Positions 34,285-43,388 of a stretch of DNA of 64,000 nt are shown piece by piece; within the stretch, counting starts at the first letter, position 1; every line of letters begins with the position of its first letter. The stretch is from Ancylobacter tetraedralis (GTDB lineage Bacteria; Pseudomonadota; Alphaproteobacteria; Rhizobiales; Xanthobacteraceae). The notes below the pieces were generated by a model, which saw only the letters and a program-made list of their open reading frames with translations, searched no databases and was not told the DNA's origin. The translations under genes were made by a program, and so were the position numbers. The stretch spans positions 1 to 64,000 of the forward strand of contig NZ_JACICD010000004.1 in the NCBI RefSeq assembly GCF_014195655.1. Direction: 5' to 3'.

Positions 34285-34947
34285 ATGCCCCGGATCGCCC
34301 TCATCCACACGGTGCCCGCGCTGGTGCAGCGCTTCCGTCCGCTGGTCGAGGAGGCGCTGCCCGCCTGGGAGCGCGTTCACCGGGTCGATGAAAGCCTCCT
34401 GGCGGATACGATCCGCGAGGGCCGGCTGACGGAGGCGACCGAGGCCCGGCTCGCCGCGCATGTGCGCGACGCGGCCGGTTCGGCCGATGCCGTGCTCGTC
34501 ACCTGTTCGACGCTCGGCGAGGCGGTCGACCGGCTGCGGCCGCACAGTCCCGTGCCGCTGTTCCGCATCGACCGCGGCATGGCCGAGGCGGCGGTTCGGC
34601 AGGGGTCCCGCATCGGCGTGCTGGCGACGCTCCCCACCACGCTGGGGCCCACGCTGCGGCTGATCCGGGACACCGCGCTGGCGCAGGGGCGCGAGATCAC
34701 GGTGTTGGAGCGGCTGTGCGAGGGCGCTTTCGCCGAACTCGCGCAGGGCCGCCGCGATGTGCATGACGCGATGATCCGCGCGGCGTTCGATGAGGTGGCG
34801 CCGCAGGTCGATGTCGTGGTGCTGGCGCAGGCCTCCATGGCCAGCGCCCTCGACGCCGCGTCCGATGGGCCGGTTCGCGTGCTCACCAGCCCTGAACTCG
34901 GCATCGCCGCAATTGCCGTCGCGCTCGGCGCACGAGACGAGGCCTGA
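34285..34947 (+). CDS. Asp/Glu-racemase-fold protein lacking the second catalytic Cys
   Basis: A 220-residue member of the Asp/Glu/hydantoin racemase superfamily. The first catalytic Cys region is clear (AVLVTCSTLGEAVD, near residue 74). The second, normally a Cys in a GCT-like motif, reads VVLAQASMASAL here, with Ala-Ser in its place. A two-base racemase mechanism is therefore unlikely; a one-base isomerase, decarboxylase or hydrolase role is possible. It lies 9 bases after the LacI stop with GGAGA as ribosome-binding site, and before an aldo/keto reductase, so it is probably part of the sugar pathway. I cannot name its reaction. Confidence 0.75.
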   Translation: MPRIALIHTVPALVQRFRPLVEEALPAWERVHRVDESLLADTIREGRLTEATEARLAAHVRDAAGSADAVLVTCSTLGEAVDRLRPHSPVPLFRIDRGMAEAAVRQGSRIGVLATLPTTLGPTLRLIRDTALAQGREITVLERLCEGAFAELAQGRRDVHDAMIRAAFDEVAPQVDVVVLAQASMASALDAASDGPVRVLTSPELGIAAIAVALGARDEA

Positions 34948-34989
34948 ACGGCCGCGCGACACATCCGCCATCTCAGGGAGACGCCTTCG

Positions 34990-36051
34990 ATGAAATACCG
35001 CACGCTCGGCCGCTCGGGCCTCAAGGTTTCGGCGCTCAGCATGGGCACGTTTTCGTTCGGCGGCGTCGGTGATTTCGCCAAGGTCGCCAATCACGGCGTG
35101 AACGAGGCGCGCCGGCTGGTGGATGTGTGTCTCGATGGCGGCATCAATGTCATCGACACCGCCAACATGTATTCGCTCGGCCGCTCGGAGGAGATTGTCG
35201 GCGAGGTGCTGGAGGGGCGGCGCGAGCGGGTGCTGATCTCGTCGAAGGCGCGCATGCGCATCGGGGAGGGACCCAATGACGAGGGCACCTCGCGCTATCA
35301 CCTCATCCGCGAATGCGAGAACAGCCTGAAGCGCCTGCGCACCGATCATATCGACATCTATTTCCTGCACGAATGGGACGGTCTCACCACGATCGAGGAA
35401 ACGCTTTCCGCGCTCGACGCGCTGATGCGGCAGGGCAAGATCCGCTATATCGGCTGCTCCAACTATTCCGGCTGGCACGTGATGAAGGCGCTCGGCATCG
35501 CCGAGGCGAAGAACCTGCCGCGCTTCGTCACCCAGCAGATCCACTACACGCTGGAGGCGCGCGAGGCGGAATACGAGTTGCTGCCCATCGCCATCGACCA
35601 GGGCGTGGGGGTGATGGTGTGGAGCCCGCTGGCTGCCGGCCTGCTCTCCGGCGCCTTCGGGCGCGACAAGTTCCCGGCGGATTCGCGCCAGGCCGCCGGC
35701 TGGACCGAGCCGCCGATCCGCGACCGCGAGCGGCTATGGGCCATCGTCGACGTGCTGAACGACATCGCGTCCGCGCACGGCGTCACTGCCGCGCAGGTAT
35801 CCATCGCCTGGACCCTGTCGCGCCCGGGCATCGCCTCGCTGGTGGTGGGCGGCACGCAGGAGAGCCATTTCCAGGACAATATCGCCGCCGTCGCTCTCGA
35901 ACTGACGGCCGAGGAGCTGGAGCGGCTGAATCAGGTGAGCCGGCCGCCCTATCTCTACCCCTACTGGCACCAGCACAATTTCGCCCGCGACCGCTTCAGT
36001 GCCGGTGACTGGGCGCTGCACGCGAGCTTCGAGGATCTCGGCAAGGTCTGA
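34990..36051 (+). CDS. Aldo/keto reductase (KCNAB-like subfamily)
   Basis: A 353-residue NADPH-dependent oxidoreductase with a TIM-barrel fold. The catalytic tetrad is visible: Asp and Tyr in IDTANMYSLGRSEE, Lys in LISSKARM, and His in YFLHEWDGL. The N-terminus MKYRTLGRSGLKVSALSMG is standard, and the C-terminal cofactor region is SLVVGGTQESHFQDN. The ribosome-binding site is GGGAG, about 11 bases upstream. It is the last gene of the LacI unit and would interconvert an aldose or ketose and its alcohol in the pathway served by the nearby importer and DhaKL kinase (inference). Confidence 0.9.
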   Translation: MKYRTLGRSGLKVSALSMGTFSFGGVGDFAKVANHGVNEARRLVDVCLDGGINVIDTANMYSLGRSEEIVGEVLEGRRERVLISSKARMRIGEGPNDEGTSRYHLIRECENSLKRLRTDHIDIYFLHEWDGLTTIEETLSALDALMRQGKIRYIGCSNYSGWHVMKALGIAEAKNLPRFVTQQIHYTLEAREAEYELLPIAIDQGVGVMVWSPLAAGLLSGAFGRDKFPADSRQAAGWTEPPIRDRERLWAIVDVLNDIASAHGVTAAQVSIAWTLSRPGIASLVVGGTQESHFQDNIAAVALELTAEELERLNQVSRPPYLYPYWHQHNFARDRFSAGDWALHASFEDLGKV

Positions 36052-36565
36052 TCGGCGCCGGGCTCACCGTCGGCGGGAGTGCCGCCCGGCCGCGATGCCG
36101 CTTTGGCGTCGGCGTCATCACGATACCGCCGTGCAGCGGCACTTCCCGGCTACCATGTGTCGATAGGCGGGGCGGGGCGTTCCGCGGGCCGGTTGGAGTG
36201 AGTGATGGGGATGCGTGCGGGCGGCTCGCGGATGAGGATTGCGCGGCCGGTCTGCGTTCCCGGGGCTTCGGGTCAGTCGCCGCGACGGGTTCCGAAGCCT
36301 CGTCTCTCCACGGACGCAAGCGATGCGCCGGGGTGGCGCATGTCGGGCGAGACCAAGCCTTGAGAAGGCCTCGGCCGGCCTCGCTGCGTCCGGCGGACCG
36401 AGAGAGCGGTCCATGCCAGCGATCTGCGCAGAGTGCGGCCGGATAAGGCGGGCTCCCCATCGGAGCCGGTTTCATGACCGACCATTTTAAAAGCAGCGTC
36501 CAGCGTTATCCGGTGTTCGCGGTTCACCGTGCTAATGCTATTGTGAGACGTGTTTCGAGTGTCTG
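36052..36565. other. Gene-free gap upstream of the signalling locus
   Basis: In these 514 bases I see no supported gene; short open frames on both strands have no recognisable protein content. The last 100 bases become AT-richer (ATTTTAAAAG near 36484 and TGCTAATGCTATTG near 36532) and probably hold the promoter of the REC-PAS-GGDEF-EAL gene. Confidence 0.5.
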
Positions 36566-38752
36566 ATGGCGCAAGAACTGATGCCCACAATACTGATCAT
36601 CGATGATAGCTCGACCAATAGGCGCATCTATTCGAGGCTTGCCCGGCAGCTTGAATCAAATGTCAACGTCCGCTCGTTTGAAAACCCGACGAAGGCGCTC
36701 GATTGGCTGACAGAGCACACCGCCGATCTGATCATTACCGACTACAAGATGCCGATGATGTCCGGCGCGGCGTTGATTACCGCCATCCGCGCCAATTCGC
36801 TCAACCGGGACGTGCCGATCATCGTCGTCACGGCCTATAGCGATCAGCAGTATCGGCTTACCTCTCTAGAGGCGGGAGCCACGGATTTCCTGCTCAGCCC
36901 GGTGGATCACGTCGAGTTCCTTGCCCGCGCGCGCAACCTCCTGAAGCTGCGGACGCAGCAGCTGCAGATCCTGCGGCGCGCGGATTTTCTGGAGAGCACG
37001 CTCAGCGCCAAGGAGCAGCTGCTGCGGGAGAGCCGGGAGGCGCTGGCGCAGGTTATCGATACCGTACCGGCCATGATCAGCGCGACGGACCGCGAAGGGC
37101 GCTGCGTGTTCGTGAACGCCCATCAGGCCGCGTTCATCGGCAAGCTGCCGGGCGATCTGGTCGGCCAGCCCATCGAGGTGCTGCTAGGCGAGGAGCGGGC
37201 GCATATCAGCCGTCGCCTCGACCAGCTGGTCGTGATGACCGGCCGCGCCATCCCCTCCCGCGAGGAGGAGGTGCAGGCCCCCAATGGCGATGTCCGCATC
37301 TATCTCACCAGCAAGGCGCCGCTCTATGACGGGAGCGGCGATATTGCCAGCGTCCTGACGACCTCCATCGACATCACCGAGCGGCGCCATGCCGAAAAGC
37401 GCCTGCAACATATTGCCAGCCACGATTCGCTCACGGGCCTGCCCAACCGCATGATGCTGCGCGACCACCTGCGCCGCGAACTGGCGCGCGGGCGACGTGG
37501 CGACCAGCATTTCGCGCTGCATTTCATCGACCTCGACCGCTTCAAGGCCATCAACGACGCGCACGGCCATCACCGGGGCGACGAGTTGCTCCAGCGCGTC
37601 GCGCGGGCGCTCACCGGGCTGGTCGGCAGCACGCATATCGTCGCGCGGCTGGGCGGCGACGAATTCGCCATCCTGCAGCCCGATATTGACGGCCCCGAGG
37701 ATGCCGAGCGGCTGGCGCAGGCGATTCTTCACCTGCTCAACAGCGACGAGGACAGCCTGGAGGCGCTCAAGATCGGCGCCAGCATCGGCGTCACGCTCGC
37801 GCCGCTGGACGGAACCGACCCGGACGAACTGCTGAAGAACTCGGACCAGGCGATGTATCTGGCCAAGTCGCTCGGTGGAGGCACCTGGCGGTTCTTCGCC
37901 GCCGACATGCGCCCGCGCGCGAGCCAGACCGCGCAGTTGCAGGCGGAGATGCGCGGCGCGCTGACGCGGCGCGAATTCGTTCTGTTCTACCAGCCGCAGA
38001 TCGACCTGCGCAGCAACAAGGTAGTGGGGGGCGAGGCGCTGCTGCGCTGGCAGCACCCGCAGCACGGCCTCTTGATGCCGGCCTCCTTCCTCGGCCTGGC
38101 GGAGGAAAGCGGCCTGATCGTGCCCATCAACGAATGGGCATTGAACGAAGCCTGCCGGCAGGGCGCGCTATGGGAGGCGGAGGGCCTTGGCGAACTTCGC
38201 ATCGCGGTGAACCTCTCGCCCATCCAGTTCCGCCGGCAGGGCGTGGAAAGCCTCGTCAAGGACGCGCTGCGCACCACCGGCTTCCGCCCGACATCGCTGG
38301 AATTGGAAGTGACGGAAGGCATCCTGCTGGGCCATGACGAGCAGATCGTCACGCAGATGCATGTGCTGCGCTCGCTGGGCGTGACCCTCTCGGTCGACGA
38401 TTTCGGCACCGGCTACTCCTCCCTCAGCTATATCCGCCGCTTTCCCCTGCACCGGCTGAAGATCGACCGCTCCTTCGTGCAGGATCTCGGCAGCGATCCC
38501 AGCGCGCTGGCCATCGTGCGCACCATCATCGATCTCGGCCATATCCTTCATCTGCAGGTGCTGGCGGAGGGCGTGGAGGAGGAATCGCAGCTGGCGCTGC
38601 TGCGTTCGGAAGGGTGCGACGAGGTGCAGGGCTATTATTTCAGCCGGCCCATTCCAGCCGACGCCTTCGCCACCTGGGTGAGCGAGCACGAGCGGGCGAA
38701 CGCCGACGTCGCGTCGAGGCCGACGGAGAGCGAACATGCGGGCCCGGGCTAG
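36566..38752 (+). CDS. Response regulator with REC-PAS-GGDEF-EAL domains
   Basis: A 728-residue cytoplasmic protein that should make and degrade cyclic-di-GMP. The receiver domain (about 6-125) has phosphoacceptor Asp59 in LIITDYKMP. It resembles the RpfG receiver (DFLLSPVDHVEFLARARNLL), with Ser in place of the usual Lys. A short coiled linker precedes PAS (about 160-270). The GGDEF domain has intact RLGGDEFAIL (363-367) and no RxxD inhibitory site before it. The EAL domain has GGEALLRW (490-492), DDFGTGYSSL and LKIDRSFV, so both activities look possible. The next gene, an RpfC-like kinase, overlaps it by 17 bases and is the obvious phosphodonor. In Xanthomonas the partner at this position is the HD-GYP protein RpfG. 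Confidence 0.93.
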   Translation: MAQELMPTILIIDDSSTNRRIYSRLARQLESNVNVRSFENPTKALDWLTEHTADLIITDYKMPMMSGAALITAIRANSLNRDVPIIVVTAYSDQQYRLTSLEAGATDFLLSPVDHVEFLARARNLLKLRTQQLQILRRADFLESTLSAKEQLLRESREALAQVIDTVPAMISATDREGRCVFVNAHQAAFIGKLPGDLVGQPIEVLLGEERAHISRRLDQLVVMTGRAIPSREEEVQAPNGDVRIYLTSKAPLYDGSGDIASVLTTSIDITERRHAEKRLQHIASHDSLTGLPNRMMLRDHLRRELARGRRGDQHFALHFIDLDRFKAINDAHGHHRGDELLQRVARALTGLVGSTHIVARLGGDEFAILQPDIDGPEDAERLAQAILHLLNSDEDSLEALKIGASIGVTLAPLDGTDPDELLKNSDQAMYLAKSLGGGTWRFFAADMRPRASQTAQLQAEMRGALTRREFVLFYQPQIDLRSNKVVGGEALLRWQHPQHGLLMPASFLGLAEESGLIVPINEWALNEACRQGALWEAEGLGELRIAVNLSPIQFRRQGVESLVKDALRTTGFRPTSLELEVTEGILLGHDEQIVTQMHVLRSLGVTLSVDDFGTGYSSLSYIRRFPLHRLKIDRSFVQDLGSDPSALAIVRTIIDLGHILHLQVLAEGVEEESQLALLRSEGCDEVQGYYFSRPIPADAFATWVSEHERANADVASRPTESEHAGPG

Positions 38753-41234
38753 GGCGCTTCAGGCTCTCGGCGTGCCCTTCCGCTGGATGGCGGCGCGGCT
38801 GCGCGGCCGCCCTGACAGCGAACACGAGATGAGCTTCAACCGGCTCGTCTTCTCGCTCATCATCGTCCTCGTTCTGGTGGTGAACCGCAGCAGCAGCGAT
38901 CTCGGCTACGCGCTGAACGTGATGGCGCTGTACATCCCGCTCGCGCTGGGCGTGCTCGGCCATATCCTGCTCTATCCCGGCGTGTCGCGCGCGCGGCGGA
39001 TCTTCGCGCTGCTGCTCGATTGCGGGTTCCTGTCCTGGCAGCTGCACCTGGGCGGGGAGGTGGCCGCGCTGTTCTTTCCGATCTACCTCTGGGTGATCTT
39101 CGGCAACGGCTTCCGCTTCGGCCTCACCTCGCTGGCCATCGCCATTCCGGTGGCGACGATCTGTTTCGGCATCGTCGTGCTGACCACGCCATTCTGGTAC
39201 GAGCGCTGGCACCTGTCGCTGGGGCTGCTGATCGGCCTCGTCATCCTGCCGGCCTATGCCGGCACGTTGATCCGCAAGCTCTCGCAGGCGACGCAGGCGG
39301 CGGAGGAGGCCAGCCAGGCGAAGAGCCTGTTCCTCGCCAGCGTGAGCCACGAACTGCGCACGCCGCTCACCGCCATCGTCGGCATGACCGGCCTGCTGCG
39401 GGCCAGCCCGCTGATTGCCGAGCAGCGCGAGATGGTCGAGACGGTGGATGTCGCCAGCCGCTCGCTGCAATCGCTGATCAACAGCTTGCTCGACCTCTCG
39501 CGCATCGAGGCCGGGCGCATGCCGGTGTCGGACGAGCCGTTCGATCTCGTCGCACTGCTGGTCGATTCGCGCCGGCTGGTGGAAGCGCAGGTGCGCGAGC
39601 GGGGGCTGAGCTTCGACATTCACGTGACCCCCCGCACGCCGCTGCGCCTCTCCGGCAGCCGCCAGCATCTGCACGAGATCCTGGTCAACCTGGTCGGCAA
39701 TGCGGTGAAGTTCACCCGCGAGGGCGGCGTGACGATCGCGGTGGATGGCGAGCCGGCCGACGATGGCCGCGTGCGGCTCACCATCGAGGTCACCGACACC
39801 GGCATCGGCATCGCGCCGCAGGACCAGGAGCGCATCTTCGAGGATTTCACCCAGGCCGATGCCAGCATCCTGAACCGCTTCGGCGGTACGGGGCTCGGCC
39901 TTGCCATCGCGCGGCGGCTGGTGGAACTGCTGGGCGGCTCCATCGCGGTGGAGAGTGCGCTCGGGGAGGGCAGCACGTTCCGCTTCGACATGACCCTCGC
40001 AGCGCTTGCCGAGGATGAGCGGGCCGATGAGACCGTGTGGCGCGAGCGGGGTGTGGTGCTGGTCTGCCGCGACCCCGCGTCGCTGGCGGAACTGATGACC
40101 ACGCTGTCCGCGCTGGGCATCCGGCCGATGATCGCCGATCCGCGGCAGGGGCCGGCGCGGATGTTTCCGCCGCAGGCCGCCGGCGCCATCCGCCTGCTGT
40201 TCGAGCCCCACACCCGCAACCTGCCGCTTCTATCGGCCGTCACGGGTGGCTCGACGCCGAAAGTGCTGATGATCCAGCCGGGCGCCGCGCCGACGCTGCC
40301 GCCGCTGGCCGTGCGCCAGCGCTGCGCCAGCCTCATATCGGCGCGTCCGAGCCTGGAGGAGATGCGCCACGCCCTCAGCCTCGCCGCCCGGCTCGCGGCG
40401 CCGGCGACGGGTCCGATCGCCCCCGTGCGTCCGGCGCGGCCGAGCCGGGCGCGCCGCGTGCTGCTGGCAGACGACAACCGCATCAACCAGAAGGTGTTCT
40501 CACGCATCCTCGAAGCGGCCGGTCACGCGGTGCTGGTGGCCGAAACCGGCGATCAGGCGCTCGACCTGCTGGAGGACAAGGCGGACCAGATCGACATCGT
40601 GCTGATGGATTTCAACATGCCCGATACGGACGGGCTGGAAGCCACCAAGCTCTACCGCATGATGGCGACCGGGGGGCGGCGGCTGCCGATCGTCGGCCTG
40701 ACGGCGGATGCGACGGCGCTCATGGACAATCGCTGGCGGGATGCCGGCATGGACGAGTGCCTGATCAAGCCGGTCGAGCCGGCCGCGCTGCTGGCCGCGG
40801 TGGACCGCATCGCGCGCGACGATCCCGGCCGTCCGGCCCGTCTGCTCCCACGGCCGACGCTGGTTCATTCGGACACGCCGCCCAGCCTGGACGAGAAGGC
40901 GGTGGAGAGCCTCAGCCGGCTCGGCGGCGCGGAATTCGTCACTGAATTGATGGAAGACTATCTCGCCGATGCCGAGATCATGCTCGATCGGCTGACCCGG
41001 AGCGCGACCAGGGGCGACCTGACGGCCTTCCGCACCGATGCCCATGCGCTGCAGAGCAGTTCAGCCAATATCGGCGCTCTCGCGCTCGGCCGGATCTGCG
41101 CGCCGTGGCGGGATCTGCGGGGGGAGGAATTGCGGGAGGGCGCGCCCGAATTCGCGCGGGTCGCCAAGGCGGAACTGAAGCGCACGCAGAAGGCCATGCG
41201 CGCCTATTCGGCGCGCGAGGCCGGCTTGGGCTGA
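38736..41234 (+). CDS. RpfC-like hybrid sensor histidine kinase (DSF receptor candidate)
   Basis: An 832-residue membrane kinase. About five hydrophobic helices span residues 36-178 and include the RpfC-type string YLWVIFGNGFRFGL. HisKA follows with phospho-His205 (FLASVSHELRTP). The ATPase domain has NAVKFT, DTGIGIA and GTGLGLAIA. The receiver has Asp625 in VLMDFNMPD, and the C-terminal Hpt domain has His770 in DAHALQSSSANIG, where Gln replaces the usual Lys-Gly. This is the complete phosphorelay architecture of RpfC, the receptor for diffusible signal factor. It overlaps the GGDEF/EAL regulator gene and converges on the rpfF homologue. GGAGAG precedes the start. Confidence 0.9.
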   Translation: MRARARALQALGVPFRWMAARLRGRPDSEHEMSFNRLVFSLIIVLVLVVNRSSSDLGYALNVMALYIPLALGVLGHILLYPGVSRARRIFALLLDCGFLSWQLHLGGEVAALFFPIYLWVIFGNGFRFGLTSLAIAIPVATICFGIVVLTTPFWYERWHLSLGLLIGLVILPAYAGTLIRKLSQATQAAEEASQAKSLFLASVSHELRTPLTAIVGMTGLLRASPLIAEQREMVETVDVASRSLQSLINSLLDLSRIEAGRMPVSDEPFDLVALLVDSRRLVEAQVRERGLSFDIHVTPRTPLRLSGSRQHLHEILVNLVGNAVKFTREGGVTIAVDGEPADDGRVRLTIEVTDTGIGIAPQDQERIFEDFTQADASILNRFGGTGLGLAIARRLVELLGGSIAVESALGEGSTFRFDMTLAALAEDERADETVWRERGVVLVCRDPASLAELMTTLSALGIRPMIADPRQGPARMFPPQAAGAIRLLFEPHTRNLPLLSAVTGGSTPKVLMIQPGAAPTLPPLAVRQRCASLISARPSLEEMRHALSLAARLAAPATGPIAPVRPARPSRARRVLLADDNRINQKVFSRILEAAGHAVLVAETGDQALDLLEDKADQIDIVLMDFNMPDTDGLEATKLYRMMATGGRRLPIVGLTADATALMDNRWRDAGMDECLIKPVEPAALLAAVDRIARDDPGRPARLLPRPTLVHSDTPPSLDEKAVESLSRLGGAEFVTELMEDYLADAEIMLDRLTRSATRGDLTAFRTDAHALQSSSANIGALALGRICAPWRDLRGEELREGAPEFARVAKAELKRTQKAMRAYSAREAGLG

Positions 41235-41249
41235 CCGCGTCCGCGGGCA

Positions 41250-41277
41250 GGCGATGCGCCCGCCCGGGCGCATCGCC
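41250..41277. terminator. Bidirectional hairpin between convergent kinase and rpfF genes
   Basis: GGCGATGCGCCCG and its exact reverse complement flank 2 bases, giving a stem of about 12 bp with a tight loop. It lies between the two convergent stop codons (41234 and 41286) and can serve both directions. There is no long T-run. Confidence 0.65.
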
Positions 41278-41285
41278 ACGCGTGA

Positions 41286-42251
41286 TCATTCAGCGGCCAC
41301 GAGGACAGGGGAGGCCTGAAGGCCGGCGAGCCGCTTGTTCTGCGCCGCGCAGAGCCGGTCCATCTTGCGCAGGTCCGCCTCGGTCAGGTTCAGCGCCGCC
41401 TCGGCCCAGATGTCGACCACGTCGATCAGCTCCGCCAGCGTCACCGGGTTGACGCGCCGGCGCGCGCGATAGACCGCCTGGTGGGCGTTCTGCTTGCGGT
41501 TGTGGCGAGCGATGTAATCCACCACGGCCTGCTGGCCCTGGCCATCCTCCGCCAGCACGTCGACCACGCCCATCTCGTGCAGTTCCTCGGCCGTGTGGAT
41601 GCGGCCGGAGAGGATGAGCGCCTCCGCCTTGGCGCGGTCCATGCGCCGCGACAGGAAGCTGTAGGCGCCCATGCCGGGGAACATGTTGAACAGGATTTCC
41701 GGCAGGCCCATCTTGGCGCTGCGCTCGGCGACGATGAGGTCGAAGGACAGCGCGTGCTCGAAGCCCCCGCCCAGCGCATCACCCTGCACCAGCGCCATGG
41801 TCACGACCGGCGAATCGAAGGCGACCGCGTTGCGGTGGATCGCTTCCACGGCGACATGGCCATAATGGCGCATGGCGTCGAGGTCACCGCCGCGGATGCG
41901 CTGCGCGAAATGCCCGAGATCGCCGCCCAGATTGTAGATGCCCGGCACGGCCGAGGCCATGACGAACCAGGAGAAGGGCGCGGCGGCCGCGCTGGGCAGG
42001 GCGGCGAAGGTGTCCCGGATCGAGAACTGCATCCGGCTAATGTCGCTCATCAGCTCATGCGTGTAGGACGGCTTGCCCACCGGATCCATGAAGCACCAGC
42101 AGGTCGAATTGAGCGTGTCGACATCGATGCGCAGATTGTCATAGGCGACATCGGCGATCGTCTTTGCCGCCTGGGTCTGCAGGAGGCTGGCGGCGTCGGC
42201 GGTCAGCTTGGTGCGGACGGCGGCTTCATTGTTGATACGGACCATGGTCAT
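41286..42251 (-). CDS. rpfF: RpfF-type DSF synthase (crotonase family)
   Basis: A 321-residue bifunctional thioesterase/dehydratase that makes cis-2-unsaturated fatty acid signals (diffusible signal factor) from 3-hydroxyacyl-ACP. The RpfF hallmarks are GIYNLGGDLGHF (oxyanion region), ALGGGFEHALSFD and MGLPEILFNMFPGMGAYSF. The two catalytic glutamates are present at residues 165 and 185, with the same 20-residue spacing as Glu141 and Glu161 of Xanthomonas RpfF. The longer length and N-terminal extension also match RpfF rather than ordinary enoyl-CoA hydratases. The start at 42251 has GGAG nine bases upstream. It converges on the RpfC-like kinase gene. Confidence 0.92.
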   Translation of the reverse strand: MTMVRINNEAAVRTKLTADAASLLQTQAAKTIADVAYDNLRIDVDTLNSTCWCFMDPVGKPSYTHELMSDISRMQFSIRDTFAALPSAAAAPFSWFVMASAVPGIYNLGGDLGHFAQRIRGGDLDAMRHYGHVAVEAIHRNAVAFDSPVVTMALVQGDALGGGFEHALSFDLIVAERSAKMGLPEILFNMFPGMGAYSFLSRRMDRAKAEALILSGRIHTAEELHEMGVVDVLAEDGQGQQAVVDYIARHNRKQNAHQAVYRARRRVNPVTLAELIDVVDIWAEAALNLTEADLRKMDRLCAAQNKRLAGLQASPVLVAAE

Positions 42252-43086
42252 CGTGTTTCTCCAGTCAGGGGGTGGGGCTGTCTTGAAGGCCTGCTGCGCG
42301 GCCTATGCTGCGCGGGCAGTTCCCAGCACATTAAGCTCAGAACGCAAGGCACGAGCTAAAAAGGTAACGGCGTCAGTGATGCAAAAGGCTGCGACAAAGG
42401 TGTAATTGCGCGGCCGAAAGTATGACGGCGCAATGCCGGGCCTCATCGCGGCCGATGCGGCCTGATATGCAATGGCGATGCCGGCAAACGGTATTTCGGT
42501 GAGTTAAAAAAGCTTGTTTGCCGTTCCCGGGGATAGAACGGCAAGGGCAATCCGCTCCGCCGCCGGCTTTCGGCACTGCTGACGGTGCGTTTGGCTCGAT
42601 GCGAGGGCGCTGACAGGCGTCCGCGGCAGATTCGCCGACGAACAAAAATTCGTGACCATGCGTCACAAGCGACGCTGCCCAGGCATTCGGCAGCCCGGGA
42701 ACCGTACGCGCGACATGCGGGGCACGATATGGGTACAGTCGCGCTGACGTCCACGTCGCGGCGAATGGGCTGAAACTACAAGCAAAACGCCGATGAATTG
42801 AAAATTTATTAGGTGGCTATTTTTTAGGACCCACGACTTTCGTTCCGCTGTGCGGGCGCCCTCGGCGCGCGGTTCGGGTCTCTGGCCATCATCGGTGCGT
42901 TGGGGAGGGGGCGCGAATTCGGCGCGAGCATTTCGTGCCGGGCAAGTCCCCAACGCAGATCTTACGCGTTTTAAACGTCCCTCGGTTTGTAGATGCTTAT
43001 TTTATAATAAGTTCGCCGAACGCCGCTTCGATGGAGTGGTGGGGGGCCTGTGTTTTGACGCACCGTCTCCATTGACGCAGGCCGTG
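42252..43086. other. Gene-free region upstream of rpfF
   Basis: These 835 bases hold the rpfF promoter and no convincing gene. An AT-richer patch lies at about 42770-42840 (AAAATTTATTAGG, then ATTTTTTAGG). A short stem, CTTATT-TTAT-AATAAG, lies near 42997-43012. Composition changes here from the GC-rich backbone towards the island to the right. Confidence 0.5.
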
Positions 43087-43260
43087 ATGGCACGGGATTA
43101 TGTGGATGATCTTCGCTTGACGGTTCTGCAAGCGGTGGGCCACGGCGCATCGGAGTGAGCCGCGGCGGCGCGGTTCGGGATCGGTGTGGCGACCGCCTCG
43201 CCTTGTCCCGACTGGCACGGCAGGTCGGTGAGCGTACGGCGCGGCGGCGGTGCCGCTCCT
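43087..43260 (+). pseudogene. IS630-family transposase N-terminal remnant
   Basis: From ATG 43087 the frame reads MARDYVDDLRLTVLQAVGHG, then a TGA stop at 43156, then AAAARFGIGVATA in the same frame. This is the usual N-terminal helix-turn-helix of IS630-family transposases, broken by a stop codon. After about 43200 the frame is lost, and no DDE core follows. It is a decayed fragment at the left edge of a cluster of insertion-sequence remains. Confidence 0.6.
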
Positions 43261-43388
43261 GCGCGGCGAGTGCTGCCTGGACGACGTGCCACACGCTAAT
43301 GCAGAGAGCCAACGTCACGGGCGCGCTTCGTCGATGACGGCGCGATGAACGGTGTCGTTGGCCTGCTGGCGGCTCTGTGGACACGAGG

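Noticed and set aside
33157-35544. 795-codon open frame on the minus strand
   Set aside because: It runs antisense to the LacI, racemase-fold and aldo/keto reductase genes and shows the same motif-free composition.
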